Source: Fasciolopsis buskii (lineage: Eukaryota; Platyhelminthes; Trematoda; Plagiorchiida; Fasciolidae). From it: a stretch of 64,000 nucleotides of DNA. The first letter of the stretch is position 1. Each line of letters starts with the position of its first letter. The DNA lies in NCBI GenBank assembly GCA_008360955.1, contig LUCM01008245.1, forward strand, positions 1 to 64,000. Reading direction: 5' to 3'. The notes beneath the pieces were generated by a model. It was not told the DNA's origin, made no database searches, and worked only from the letters and a program-made list of their open reading frames with translations. The position numbers and the translations under genes were made by a program. Positions 1-12,800 of the stretch are shown here, in pieces.

Positions 1-420
1 GTATGTATGTATGTATGTATGTATGTATGTATGTATGTATGTGTGTATGTATGTATGTATGTGTATGCGTGTGCGTATGTATGTATATGTATGTGTGCAT
101 GTTTGTGTGTGCACGTGTGCATATGTGTTCATTTACGCTTCCGTGGACGTGAGTATGGTTGTACGCACAAAGTGATGTGTACGTATGCGCACATGCATCC
201 ATGTATCTATACATGTATGTATGTACACATGTCTTCAGCCATGAGTCAGTATGTATATAAGTGTGTCTGCACGTACGTTTATATTTGTATGAACCAGCAA
301 GTACGGGAGTATTTTCTTATGGACGAAACATTCTGTGTTTGTCCGTGTATGTGTGCTTGCTTGTTGACATACACGCATACATGTCAGTATGCATGTACGC
401 ATGCATCCCTGCTTGTGTGT
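1..420. repeat. Degenerate GTAT/TG microsatellite tract
   Basis: Perfect GTAT units fill 1-40 and then decay into TG, GTAT, ACAT and GTAC mixtures up to about 420. The tract probably extends beyond the left edge. Long open frames here (such as 7-426) are products of the repeat and not genes. Confidence 0.92.
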
Positions 421-2289
421 ACTTGAGTATGGCTCCACGTGCTTACAAATCCTACTTCGTAATACCACCTACTCGTAATTCGTCTCTTTGCGAGTGCGAT
501 AAATTTTGCAAGTTTGTTCGAATCAATTCGTGTTCTGAATATCATTATTCGTCAGTATCTGTTCCGGTTCGATAAAAGCAAATTTTGCCTTGGTCATCAA
601 ACCTTCCAAGCGGCCCGTCTGTGAAAGCGGAATTGGTGAAAAAAGCAGGCCATGTTTCTCATTCAAAGCTTTGGGCATGTGTGACTACTCTGCCAATAGA
701 TTGGTATCGATCACCAATCCTGCCTATACCACGTAATTTCCAAAGCCACTTTTCTTATATGCACATTGACGTCTCCTTATTTTTGTTTCTTCACCACGCC
801 TTACAACTTCCCATTTATAAACACAGGAAAATTCCTCATTGTGACCTTATTTAAGGGTATTTGGGAAACCCGCGTACTGTGTTCCAGTAATGCGAACAAC
901 CATTATTAGTATTAATTAGTAGCATTAATCATTATAAAGCAAACCTACAATATTTCAGGAAAAAGTCCACTACTACTGAAAGCTGGCATGTGAGTAGGTG
1001 ACCGACGATAGAGTAGCCGAATCTGTGACCGTTAGGACGAAGCTGCAGAATGTAAACCCTGTGACCACAGCCGATTTCGAGTTGTCAGTATAATTTGAGA
1101 TTGAGATAATGTAATCAGCTACACCTGTGTTCAGCACACCTCGCTCACCAAATGACCCCGTCAATTATAAGTCAATATTTGCATGAATTTGGACTTGCGA
1201 CGCCTCACGACAGTAGTCAATCCTGATCTATTGCAGCCATCCACCGAGCCCATCTCTATGACCATAATAGCTTTGATCGGTTTGGTTGAAGTCATCTGGG
1301 TGATTAATTATTCTAAACAGTTACCAGTGGGCTTTCGTTCTCAGGTCCAACTGACGTGATTTCCCATGTACGGGTTCGGTCAACTAAATGGAGCGGCCTT
1401 CCAATGAAATCAGACACACGCACACACACTCACAATTACAGCAGAAACAGACGCCGGGTATTGCGTGTTCGTTACACACCGATCAAATAGTGAGAGACGC
1501 ACGATTTACTAACAGTTACATCATCAGGTGCAAACTGAGTAAGACGTAACTGATACAAGAGAGCTGATGTTTAATCTGTCTCACATGATGGCATTGACTT
1601 TCACTTGGCAAAGCAAACGACCTAGGCTGAACTGTACTCGCCATAGTGCGTAAATGCAATTGACTCGATCCATCAAGGAATAATCTCGAATAAAGCAAAG
1701 TGAGCCGCCAGTTTTTGAATCTCAGCTAACCTGGAGAAAAGACTCTATTTTGGTGAAAGTCCAGGGCACCTAAATGAGAATCTGGGTTCAAATCTGTCGA
1801 CCTCCGGAGCTGGCAGTTTGGACCAGTTAAAAGTATCTGATAAACTTCGATGGGAGTTGTTCCATAAGCTGGACTGCGCTTTGTCATCCGGTGTTGTCCC
1901 TGGGCCGACGATGACTCACAAAAACTGACCAACATGAGTTACGTGAAAAATACTAGACAGATAAACACCGCATGTATTTTAGCTAGTTTGAATTTATAAA
2001 GTCAGCTGAAATTGGAAAACGAACATTCCAAGTTTCTTCGTACGTCGGCATTCCTCTGTTCTACCGGTTCCACTGCTTTCTCGGCCCTTGGTCCTGGCAA
2101 GTACTTTTAACCCAAGCTCGAATGCCCGATCAAGTAGGAATGAAGGGCATCTTATGAGGCCCGATTAAGTTGCAAATTATATCAGCTTTCCATGAAAATA
2201 ATCATCATGTAATATGGGCCCTTCTGTTCACCACTAAGAAATCATCCATCCGTGTTAGAAATCATCAGCGATGCACATCCGTCGCGCTT

Positions 2290-2352
2290 GAACTGGGACC
2301 CAAACCCGGGACGAACGATTGGGAGTCAAACCTCTTAAACATAACGCTAACG
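2290..2352 (-). repeat. tRNA-like repeat, second family, inverted copy
   Basis: Read on the minus strand this segment gives TCCGTTAGCGTTATG then GTTCGTCCCGGGTTTGGGTCC, a box B-like motif. It aligns over about 60 bp with the plus-strand segment at 2553-2613 at roughly three-quarters identity by eye. The body of the main SINE family is absent. Confidence 0.5.
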
Positions 2353-2552
2353 GAGAGAGTGTCAACTGTTTGTTGAACTTCATCACCGTGTTAAGCCAAG
2401 CTCTGTAGACCACATCCAATGCCATCGTTCCACTTAGGCTACTGCAGTCAGGCCATCCATCAATAGTGATTGTGCCAGCGGCCTGTAGCCATGCAGATTA
2501 GTGACGGATAGTTGCAATATCATCAACAAACCGTTGAGGGCTTTTCCGGTAG

Positions 2553-2613
2553 CGTCGTGGCCAAGACGTTCCAACTCGGAAGTCGTTCGTCCCGGTTTCG
2601 CGTCCCAATAAGA
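2553..2613 (+). repeat. tRNA-like repeat, second family, direct copy
   Basis: GTAGCGTCGTGGCCAAGACG contains a box A-like TGGCCAAGACG, and CGTTCGTCCCGGTTTCG is a box B-like stretch. It is the partner of the inverted copy at 2290-2352, about 200 bp away. Confidence 0.5.
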
Positions 2614-3481
2614 GTGAAACAGCTGTGTACAGTTCTTCCGTGTTTTTAGATATGAACTGACAGCTAATGTCGCATGATGACTAATTTTATGAGAAGATAT
2701 ATATTAACGTATACACTAGCTTTCCTCATTCAGTTGGATCTTGATCGGTTCGCTCATGATGACGTAACAGTGAGTGAACCGTGTATTTAATCACTCGGTG
2801 TGCAACGAACATGACGTCTGAGTGTCCTTTCATCGTAATCTTAAAATGTTCTTTCTTCCCCTTTTGCCTGACTTTTCCTTTACCTTGGCACCGTATGTAT
2901 CTCACATGCTCCGAGACCACTGCCATAGCTTTCATCAGATCGACCGTCGGATAGCGAATAGTCAATTTTTAGTGAAGATCTGCGATCAGGATGTAACTTG
3001 CACGGTTACACTGACCAGTCTCGTTGATCAAATTGATGGTCTACTTTCATTACCCGCGAGTTTTCCTGTCTACTTCTTGTCGTATACCCTGATGTGCAAC
3101 CTGTCTGGCGCCATGCTTATTTGGACTGCATCAGAGACAATGCGGACACCGATAAATTTATTGAGCTTCGATCCATTTTAATTTCTTGCCTTTGCTCAAA
3201 TTGAACTGGTTTTGTGCACCACCGAAATGGGCTAGCACTTGCAGGTTAAACACTGAAACTTCCTGGTACGGAAGCCAGTCGAACTACTGACGATCAGCGT
3301 TTGCGTATTTGTTCATCCCCGGTAGAACCAAATCAACCCACGGCACATTGAAATCGCCCGTAGCCTCACTGAGAATCCAAATCCCAACTTTTCCGGTATT
3401 AAGTTTTTCATTAAAATTGGAGAAAATTGTCTTAAAAAGTCTAATTTTTAGGAAATGGCCTGTGCTGCAGAAGTCCTAACT

Positions 3482-3671
3482 GCCGGCGGTGGTCAAGCGG
3501 ATAAGGTCGTGACGTTTGGACGTAAAGGTCGCGGGTTCGAATCCTCCCACTGCCGATCAACTTCCATAGTTGGCAGCCCTTTGTTGGCCGCAGCCTCCTT
3601 CCTGAAAAAATGGTGTACCTTGTTGTTTCATTAATAAAAGAAGTAAACAATTAAAGATAAAGATAAAAGAA
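3482..3671 (+). mobile_element. tRNA-derived SINE, copy 1
   Basis: The head looks like a tRNA with internal RNA polymerase III promoter boxes: box A TGGTCAAGCGG at 3490-3500 and box B GGTTCGAATCC at 3534-3544. It is followed by a body (GGCAGCCCTTTGTTGGCCGC) shared with the copies at 5238-5414 and 25713-25889, and by a tail of AAAGATA units. It is probably mobilised by a LINE's RT. The shared body beyond the tRNA-like head is why I call it a SINE and not a tRNA gene. Confidence 0.88.
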
Positions 3672-5080
3672 ATATGATTGGGATGAAATGCCTTTGGACG
3701 TGAATCATCCTGCGTTGAACAGAGTATAAATGACGCTTGTGAATGGTTCGCTGTAGATCGTAAAATGGTGTTTGAGTTCGTCACGTTGTGAACAAACATT
3801 TGCGCGAGATACATCTAATTTCTGTGATAAATTACCGTTATGTCTCCATTAGGTATATTCTACCTGATGGTTTGTTCTAGTAGCCTCGAATAAAAGTGAC
3901 TGAACCGAACGGGAAAGGAATACGTAACGATTTTTCCATCCTCTTATTTGTGAAGTCGTTTGACTTTCTAGACCTGTCGTCTCACACGTACCTGATGCCC
4001 AAGCAAAAAGAATCGTTGTTTATGAATTTGTTTAGAAAAGTGACTTATTCATATCAAAGGCCTTAATAGGACATTTGTTTGAAGTTTGAAAATAGGTTGC
4101 GTTACCCCTTTATAACATCGACACACAAGTCTAGGGGCACTTACGACTGAGTTAGTTCCATGTGACATTATCAAAGAAGTACATTTTTAACCCATTTTTT
4201 TCGGGTACGTCATAGATAGCTGCGGCCCATCAGTTCCCGGAAGCTCATAGTTTCCAGTTGACCATGACTTGTTAATCATGATTTACCCAGCCATGTGAGA
4301 ACAACTACCCCTCCCCCTTCCATGGCCTAAGGAGCGAAAACTACCAAGTCCTGAATTAACCAACCGTTTTCACCTCCATGTCAGTCAGGGCGCCGATTTA
4401 CTCACGTGACTGTTTGAATCCACCAATGTTTACGATCCCAAAGTCATTCGAGAACAACCTTGGGGCAACTTATGAATTAGTAAGATCAAACAGATTTAGG
4501 CTAGGGGTCTGACAGACCGACAAATCAGCTGCCTGGTCTGTCAGCTGATTCTTTCGCTATGAATGCAAATCACTGAACGGTTGGATTAAACCACATATTT
4601 CATGCATTTTGGTGACCTTGGAAAAGGTATACCCGTCAGAGACCCAAATGCCCACGGAACTTAGCATACCAAATAGTGCTAGTATACGGAAAACTTGAAT
4701 TATCAAGCCACCAAGTACTTCATCAGATTACATGGCTGGTACGGAAAGCGAATCCTATCAAACGATAAGGCATGATCAGTTCTGGTAGCATTCAGTCCTC
4801 AGATATCAAAGAAGCCGACAATAATCGAGACACCTGCAACAACTAAGACAGTCGAATGGTGTGAAAGTAGATTCCGGTGACTGTTCAATTCACCCAGTTC
4901 ATAAGTGGCTTAGGAGTACGCAGTCAGCGCTTAGCCGTAATTTGTTTGATCAAGAGCACAATGGAGCAAGAGGCACCTAAAATCGATATCCCAAGCCCCC
5001 GGATTGACGAGGAACATCAGAACGATATCAATTGAGGCAACATTTTCAAATCTTCATTGTTTGACCACCCAAGTGATTAT
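3672..5080. other. Non-coding interval with interleaved inverted repeats
   Basis: No open frame of note. TGACAGACC (4510-4518) pairs with GGTCTGTCA (4535-4543), and AATCAGCTG (4523-4531) pairs with CAGCTGATT (4542-4550). The pairs interleave in A-B-A'-B' order. Confidence 0.6.
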
Positions 5081-7600
5081 TCTGTAACACACTTACATCC
5101 ACCGGCACTTCCTCACTTGTTTGTCACTCAGTAATTCAGCCAGCTGATCGATCTACCGATCATTCACTGGCTTCCATTATCCTATCATTCAAATCATTCA
5201 CTTGTCATGTTAGCCAACATACTAACACACCAACTTACTTCTTTATCTTTTGCCTCCTTTATTAATGAAACAACAATGTACATCAATTTTCAGAAAGGGG
5301 GCCGCGGCCAGCAGAGGGCTGCCAAGTGGGGAAGTTGATCGGCGGTGGGGGGATTCGAACCCGTGACCTTTACTCCCGGGCGCCACGACCTTATCCGTTT
5401 GGCCACCGCCAGCCAAAGCCATTCATTCACTCGCTTAATTAATCAATCAATCAATCACTCTCAATCAGTCACTCACTCACAAACTTGTTTATTCACTTTC
5501 TAGTTTAGTGCTCAATTACCCATCTACCGCTAATTCTCCCTGTATTTCTTTCTTCATCATCAGATATTATTTTGAACGACATTTTCTGTTTACACTCATT
5601 TCGCAGTTGATTTCATAGAAAACCTAAAACCGCTTCGATTTACGGTGAATTTGCTGTCCATTCATTTGCAGAGGGAGAGAGATGGATAAATCCGTCCATT
5701 TCCCGACTGTGCTAAGCGAGACACGCCATTGCCGCTACGTGTCCGCTAGGATGAGTTCGCGTGAGTGCGTGCGTGTGCGTGCGTACGTCTGTTCATGAAG
5801 AAAAATTTAAAAATTTGTTCCACCCTTGGGTGGGGGACGAATGCTAGTTTGAACACCAGATATTTGTTATCCGAGGCTGATAATGTAGGCGGACCTTCAA
5901 AATCCCATCTTCCGAGAACGTGCATACAGGAAAAATAATGTGGATCACGTAATGTGACTTATTAATTTTTTGTTGTGTCAATGGAGAAGTAAAGAATAAA
6001 TAAATAAAAACTCCAAGTTATTAACTGATTTAATATGAGCCATAAGAAATTTTAATTAAAAAATAAAAGACAAAATTGAATTATTGCTGTTTCTTAGGTA
6101 ATTGGCTGGTTAAGTGAATTTGCGAAAGGATGAATGGTGAAATGAACGAGTAGGAAATCTTCGTAATTAACTGTTATTGACCAAACTTCATAAATAATTG
6201 ATAGAATAGGGGGTGAGTGAATGTGTAGGCCACTGAAAGATTGGGTACTGTAGTGAGAGTGAAAGCGATTGAGGATTATTTATTATAGGAATGAGTAAAC
6301 GTTGCACTGGACTGACAGGTCGACCTAAGCCTAGAGCGCCGTAATCATTCATAAACTGCTCACCAAACTGCCTATATGCGCCAATGTCGGAGTGATTTGA
6401 TTGTATATGGGAAAGCGAAGTAATTGGTTAGTTATTCAATCAACCAACGATGCTATTCTAAATGAGTGGCCCAAAGTGAGTGGCTGTGCCTCTCCATGCA
6501 CGAGCGTAGAACTATGGGGTAAGATATATCACGGATGAACTGCATTGGACCAGCTAGAATGGGCAGTCATGAAGGCACACTGCGAGTTCCATTCGTAGAT
6601 GGATGAATAAGGAAAGAATAGTATTTATCGCTCGAAAACGCAGATAAAGACTGCTCCAACACATGATAATGCTACTATGAGTAGATAAGCGACTTTATGG
6701 AAATGAGCATTTCATTTATCAAAGTTAGAAATAAATAAATATACTGAGCGAATAAATAAAGGAGAATGTTGACGTAGGAACGAAATATGAAATGGAAAAA
6801 TAAATGGACCAATGAATGAGTGAACGTGTGAGAATGTCGTATGGTGAACCGATTAAGTTAACAAAAGGAGTGAGCGATAATGCAACTAAATACCCGATTA
6901 GTTATGCACTCAGTCAATCAAACAAACGTACAGGCAAACAAAGAGCAATAAACATCCTTAATTAATAAAAATGAGTTGTTCAAATTTTTATTTGGGGAAT
7001 GAATAAATAACTAAACGACCATCACTCAAGGATTCTCATCATACTAAAAAATTCAAACTAAAATTGAGAAGTAGATCCCGTTTTCCACGGTTGATCAGTA
7101 GCGAAGCAATCGACATTGAATGCCACTGTTTAGAGGTACCGTCACTAATAGCCCTAACCCCCAGGGCTTTTCTACAATATTTGATGAAGTGTCATGCTGG
7201 CTTTTCTTACCTAACCGAGATATGAACTTATACAGCCAGCAGAAACTTTTGAAGCGTGTGGATAGGGCGGAAACACACCGCACTTGTGAGGACATGCAAC
7301 AATAAGCACTGAGTCGGTTAAAGATTAAAGTCCAATTATTCATTTAATCATTCATTTATTGGTTCATTTACTCATTCATTTCACCGTCCACCCATCCATT
7401 CTTTCGTTCATCCCACCGCTCATTCATTCATTCATTTACCCGGCCCTTCACTCATCCCCTCATTCATCCACTTCTCTACTCATTCACTCAGTCAACCATT
7501 CATTCATCCATTCAATCAATCGTTGATTCATTCCAGCATTTAGTCATTCATTTTATCATTCATTCATTCATCTATTCATCCATTCATTCGTTAATCCCAA
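5080..7600. repeat. Degenerate CATT/GAAT tetranucleotide domain with strand switches
   Basis: 5080-5530 is rich in CATTCA/ATCA/CACT-type units on the plus strand and is interrupted by the SINE at 5238-5414. About 5980-7010 is rich in the complementary GAATGA/AATAAATA/GAGTGAATG units. 7336-7597 is again plus-strand CATTCATTCATCCATTC. Units are imperfect throughout, so this is old or actively mutating simple sequence. Confidence 0.75.
5238..5414 (-). mobile_element. tRNA-derived SINE, copy 2
   Basis: This is the reverse-oriented copy of the family at 3482-3671. On the plus strand the box B complement GGATTCGAACC lies at 5351-5361 and the box A complement CCGTTTGGCCA at 5395-5405. The body reads GGCAGCCCTCTGCTGGCCGC on the minus strand, and the A-rich AAAGATAAAG tail lies at 5238-5250. 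Its head is slightly GC-richer than the other copies. It sits inside a CATT-rich degenerate tetranucleotide tract. Confidence 0.88.
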
Positions 7601-9708
7601 CTCAGGGTCATCCAATTGACCACTTGCCCAGGCACGGAAACTGCCTCCGGATGACGGCACATAATGATTGTAGCCACTGACCTCAAGACAACCTAATTAG
7701 TCCAACTTTTAGGAGTAGAAAATGTTTTTTGCAGTTAAATTTCCTATTTCTCTAATAAAATTTCTCCCCCAAAGTACTTATTTCGTTATGAGATTTGATG
7801 TCCCGGTTTAAAATAGGTCATCTGAAATAAACGGAATTTCTGGGATATGTAAAAGTGATCAGATAATGGAAACCTTACAAAGGAGCAGAAAGTGAAAAGC
7901 GTCCTTCTTTTTAAGTTTATCTGTTTAACTACCCAAACATCGATTTATTGCTTCGTCCTGCAACTTGTTTGTTGCTACTTTCAATCGCCCATCCAATCAT
8001 TCAATGAGGTACTTAAATTCCCTCCATATGAATCTATTTCTTTTGCTCTCCTCGTTCGTTCGTCTCATTTGGTCAATTTTTTTCTCCGTCACAACCCGAA
8101 GCGTTAATCGACTGACAGTCCGTTTTCATTTGCCAAATTTCTTATGAAATGTTTTGCCCATCTCGTCGGATTACGTTAACTGACTCCCACTTTCGCCGTT
8201 CTAGTCATATCTACCCTCGAAACCGGTTAGCAAATGCTTACTGATTTCTCTCTCGCGCACACACTGTCGCACACACGCCCTCTCTTTCTCTTCGTATTCT
8301 GTGGTATATGTGAATATCTTAGCCAGAAGGATCGCAACGGCGTGACTATCAGGTTCTTCGTGAATTTCGTCATTGTGTTCTTTCTATCTGTAATGAGCTT
8401 TTCTCCACCGTGCCCGTCAAGCATTGAGCGTTGACACAAAGGGAGTCAATGTTATAATGTTCATGCATGCTGACATATTTCATGTTTCTCCTTTTCGTTT
8501 TATAGTAGAACTTTTTCATCATTATTCTCAGATTTGATCTGTGCTGCTCGTGCTAATTTGCCGTTCCAGTTTTTCGTCAGATGAGAACTGCTTACGTTCA
8601 AGAAAGTCTGTGTCTGGGTTTGTGCCCGAATGTGTGTGCGCACGTGTGCATGTGTGCGAGAGAGAGAAGAATAACCACTCGGTGAAACAATAATTCAATC
8701 TACCAGACCGACACAGCTCCACATTGATTCACCGGACCAGTTTGGTTGAATTTCGAAATACGGGTATCAGACGATCGATGTTGAGTATGGATAGGATAAA
8801 CGAAGCGGACACACCTGTGCGTGTGACTGAATGCACTACGCTGAGTTCATGAACGCGCTTGTCTTCATGTGCGTGCACGTATGTGTGTGCGTATGTGCGT
8901 GTGCCGTTTCAGGAAACTCATGAATTGTTGTCTGTTGTCCCAAAGGCGTGTGTGTGTGTGTGTGCGTGCGTGCGTTTGTTGATGCGCGCGCACGTAAGTT
9001 CTAATATTTGGAGGTGAACGCACGGAGATAGCAGTATGATTGTCTGTACTACAGACCGGACCAAGTGAAATGGGGACAAGTTAATCAACTCAGCTACTCC
9101 GATAAATCAATGCAAGTCGGTGGCTTGATGAGAAGTGAAAATACACGCATTTGGGATCATTCCGCAATGTTTGGGCGACCGGGAAAAATGCATTTCAATT
9201 TTGTCTCTACGCGTACATACCTCTCTCTTCGGTAAACGGCATTTACCATTCATTTGTAAATAGGTTTGTTCTTTCTTCCGTACTTGGTGAAATCGGTGTC
9301 CGTATTTCTTGAGATAGTTAGAACGCACTTGAGAATGATAGATTTGCGGGGTTGAAATTCAAACGATCTGTTGGCCGAGGGACACAATTTCCAGGCAATC
9401 ACGCAGACGAGAGGAAGTATAGTGAAAGTGTTTCATGTTCCCGATAGCCTTTTATCGAGCCCGAATGTGCGATTGCATAGGACAGCATGAGTACAAAAGT
9501 CTGACTAAATGAGACTTATTCCATACACATATATATGCATCCGGTCGACTAATCATCTTGAAATTGGGAAAAATCTACTGATTACATACTTTCACAACGA
9601 GTAGTAGGCATTTGGTCGGTGGAGCTCGGTTGCATATAGGTGATACCCTAACTTCACCAGTCAGGTGACATTTTTTAATCGATCTTCCTATGTCTTTCAA
9701 ATGTTGCC
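7600..9708. other. Non-coding interval with TG/CA tracts
   Basis: It contains scattered CA/CT tracts (8240-8290) and TG-rich purine/pyrimidine alternations (8625-8665 and 8870-8995). No gene recognised. Confidence 0.6.
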
Positions 9709-9812
9709 CTTTATTTCTTTTATTAATGAAATGTCGGGGATGGTCCAATGGATAAGGTCATGACATTTGGACGTGATGTTTGTGGGTCCGAATAGGCTTC
9801 CCACTTAGCGGT
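9709..9812 (+). mobile_element. Degenerate SINE head abutting an inverted SINE tail
   Basis: 9733-9812 resembles the tRNA-like head of the family, with box A TGGTCCAATGG at 9741-9751 and a decayed box B (GGGTCCGAATAGG). Directly before it, 9709-9732 reads as the reverse complement of the family's tail (TTTCATTAATAAAAGAAATAAA on the minus strand). The head is thus joined to an oppositely oriented tail with no body of its own, which suggests a nested insertion or a rearrangement. Confidence 0.6.
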
Positions 9813-9859
9813 AGGAGTATTCGAATCTACACACTTCCAGTTTAAGTTCCGTAATCTTA

Positions 9860-12800
9860 ACCGTTTGATCGGTGCCGACGGATACCAGTAAACATACTTA
9901 AACTTATTTCTGTGAGCAGATGTTTGCTCCTATCAACAGCCACCTTAAGCATGTCAAATTTAAGCTTGGTTCTATTGCTGGAGATGTAAAATTGAATGCC
10001 ACCGATGTTGAAAGATGAGTATGACTCCCTCAAATTAGGTACTGAGGCGTCATCAATTTACGGGAACTCCAGTAGCCCTTTTTGGCGGCATAATGTGCCT
10101 GTTAAGATCACAGTGGGAAAAGCGTTTCGTCTCGCTGTCATCCCAAGTGACACTTTTCCTAATGGGATATACAAAGGTTGCGTTTTAGCCATCTACCGTG
10201 TTAGTAAAAGTTTGACTTCAACCTATTTACTGTGCGCTAAATGTTTTCAGTCTTGGTTCTTTACCATTCATTCGCTTGGACTTTACCCAACAGCCATATT
10301 TTTACCAAATAGCATGACAGCCCGTTCCCAAAATGCAAGGCTGGATTTCGTTAAAGCAAATTCTACTGGGGCTGAATTGTGACGAAATTATCTGACTCGC
10401 TAACATGTGGCCTGGTCAAATGGTCTAACGGTCACACCCTAGTGCTACTGCATTTTGATGACTGCAATGCACCAACCCACTAGGTGCTGTTCGAAGACGG
10501 TAATGGCTCCAACGTGTTCCGAACGAAACCGTTCACGTGGTTATCCGAGGCCCGAGGATGTTGCGATATATCTCGGTGATCGGTTGGTGTCACTGGTAAA
10601 CCGCATGATTTGCACCGTGTATTCATGGCGATTTTTAATCAATTGAATTTCTTCCATATTACGATTTCCACAATCTAGTGAAGAACCACTGGAAAATCAA
10701 ATCAGAGTATAATGACTATGACATATTCTCAACTGAGAAATGGCAAATTTACTCACGATAGACGTTCCAAACGGATCCCTGCAAAAAACCGACCGCATGT
10801 ACCGAACGTGTAAAAACGAAACATGTATGGTGATCCTTACTCTCGTGGTTGTAAAAACCGGGTTATTTTCGTCCGGGACCGCTTGGAACCAACACAATTG
10901 CATTCGTGGTAACCATTGAGAAGAATATTCTAACTAACTAAATAAATGCCACCGGAAATGGATTATTAATGGCCTGAGTTGAGCCAAGTGGAAGGACGGT
11001 TAGTAGCTAGAGCATCAGATGCAGAAACACAATAAGAATTCGGGACGTTTGTTGTGTCAATTCTTGGATTAATTAATAACTCGTACACAAATCCGGATGC
11101 TGTAACGTCATATTTGCTCTAAAATATGAACTAAAGCATCAAAAACACCAAATTCTAGATACCTAATACAGCCATTCAAAAGCTTCTCGGGACTGGGAAC
11201 TGGTCGCCGTTCCGTGGAACCAAAGCAATTTCAGCCGGATACTACCTCGTTGTGATTACAAATAGTGACTGTTCATTTGGGTCGGTTACTGGCATCATGA
11301 AAATCTCAAGATAAGAAGGGATGAAGATATGAAGATATGATTTGGACAGTAGTGAATAACAGACTTGGGAATAGCAACTGCACTTGACCTTAATCGGGTT
11401 AGGCTACTTATTTGGGGATTTTCGAAATTTCGCCGGGTTTCGGTAACAATAATTTTTATACATAATATTCGGGATTTCACTTATACCTGGTGAAACACAG
11501 GGTTTGTGAATTATGCTTAAGTGACCGAATAGCGAAACGTCATTGATGACTTTTAAAAACATTGCCAAATGTTTCCGCTCAGTTGTTGTGTTTAGACTCA
11601 CTAACTTCGCACGGGTGTGCTACGGTTGTGATGACACCTTACAGTGTCATTTACTCAAGACCGAACTAATCGAGAATCAGTGAAAGATCAGTCGCGAGAT
11701 AGGAAGTTGAGGGAGTATAGAGAAGAGGAAAACTTTCGGATCCAAGATGGCCAAGAACTGGTGCACTGAACCCTGTCACCCATTGTCTTCAACACTCTTG
11801 CGAATATCTAGTGTATTTCGACCCGGTAGTCGAACTGGACTTATAGTAGTCAGTCCTTCGGTTTAAGGTTTTCATATGTTATCAACTGACCAATTTTACC
11901 TGTCTTTTAACTACCTCCTGTCTCGAGAGAGCAGATTACATCAGGCTTTCCGTGGACAAGGCAGCACGTGTCCCAATCACCGCAGTTTGTTTCGATTTAG
12001 CGTTCCTGAAAACTGAATCCTACGAAACAGCGCTTTTTGTTTAACCTTCGAATCAATGGAAAAAATTCTTCTACCATATTCTCCAATATCAGAAACGTTA
12101 AGGTGCTCAGGCAATGATAGCCTTCGAACATTTTACTTTGCGAGCAGTATGTATATATATATATATATATGAAAATATTTTACACCTGAGCTTGTCATTC
12201 GCCGTACGCAGTGCTCATACTTTAATATAACAAGGGATATGAGTTGTCGTGCACAAGCGTTTCACAGCAATTGGTTTGTAACTTTACGCTACCAATTTTC
12301 AGAGCGATTTCACTCCGGGAAGACTGAGACCTGGTCAGCCAGGTGCGCAAATCCGCTTGGGTCTGACTGCGCATCAGCCGTTCAGACTGCCCATTTAATT
12401 GTTCACTGTTGTGGATTGGACGTAACAAAGGCAAATCTGATCTACACCTAGATGCCAGTTTTTTGCGGTCGCTACAACATGACGTGTTTACCTTTTTACG
12501 GTCACGTGGCCATTATCTTTCATCTTTTTCCCCTTTTTAATCGAGGATGCCACAAAGTACAGCATTTTCCTGAAAAGGATCGATGACCATTCAGAATTTG
12601 CTCAAAGTTTTTGATCCGATATGGCACGGATCCCAGTCAGCGACATATATGTCCAATTTTATATATATCACAATACATTAAGTTATATCAAGCCGAGTGA
12701 CCTTCGGCCATTAAAGGCTAATTAAAGTAGAAAGCCAAATCGATTTTCCATTAGACTCGGTCGGGACTACTAGATAAAGGTAGGAGAGGTAGAGAGAAAC

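Larger units (their letters stand above)
421..3481. other. Non-coding interval
   Basis: Apart from the inverted pair of tRNA-like repeats at 2290-2613 and a short CA tract near 1413-1436, I see no gene. Open frames are short and overlap on both strands. Confidence 0.6.

Noticed and set aside
3482..3560. Functional tRNA gene (also considered at 5341-5414 and 25713-25770)
   Set aside because: The tRNA-like head is always followed by the same body and AAAGATA tail, and the acceptor stem does not close properly, so these are SINEs.
7336..7597. CRISPR-like or satellite array
   Set aside because: Units are imperfect tetranucleotides with no regular longer period and no unique spacers; the sequence is eukaryotic.
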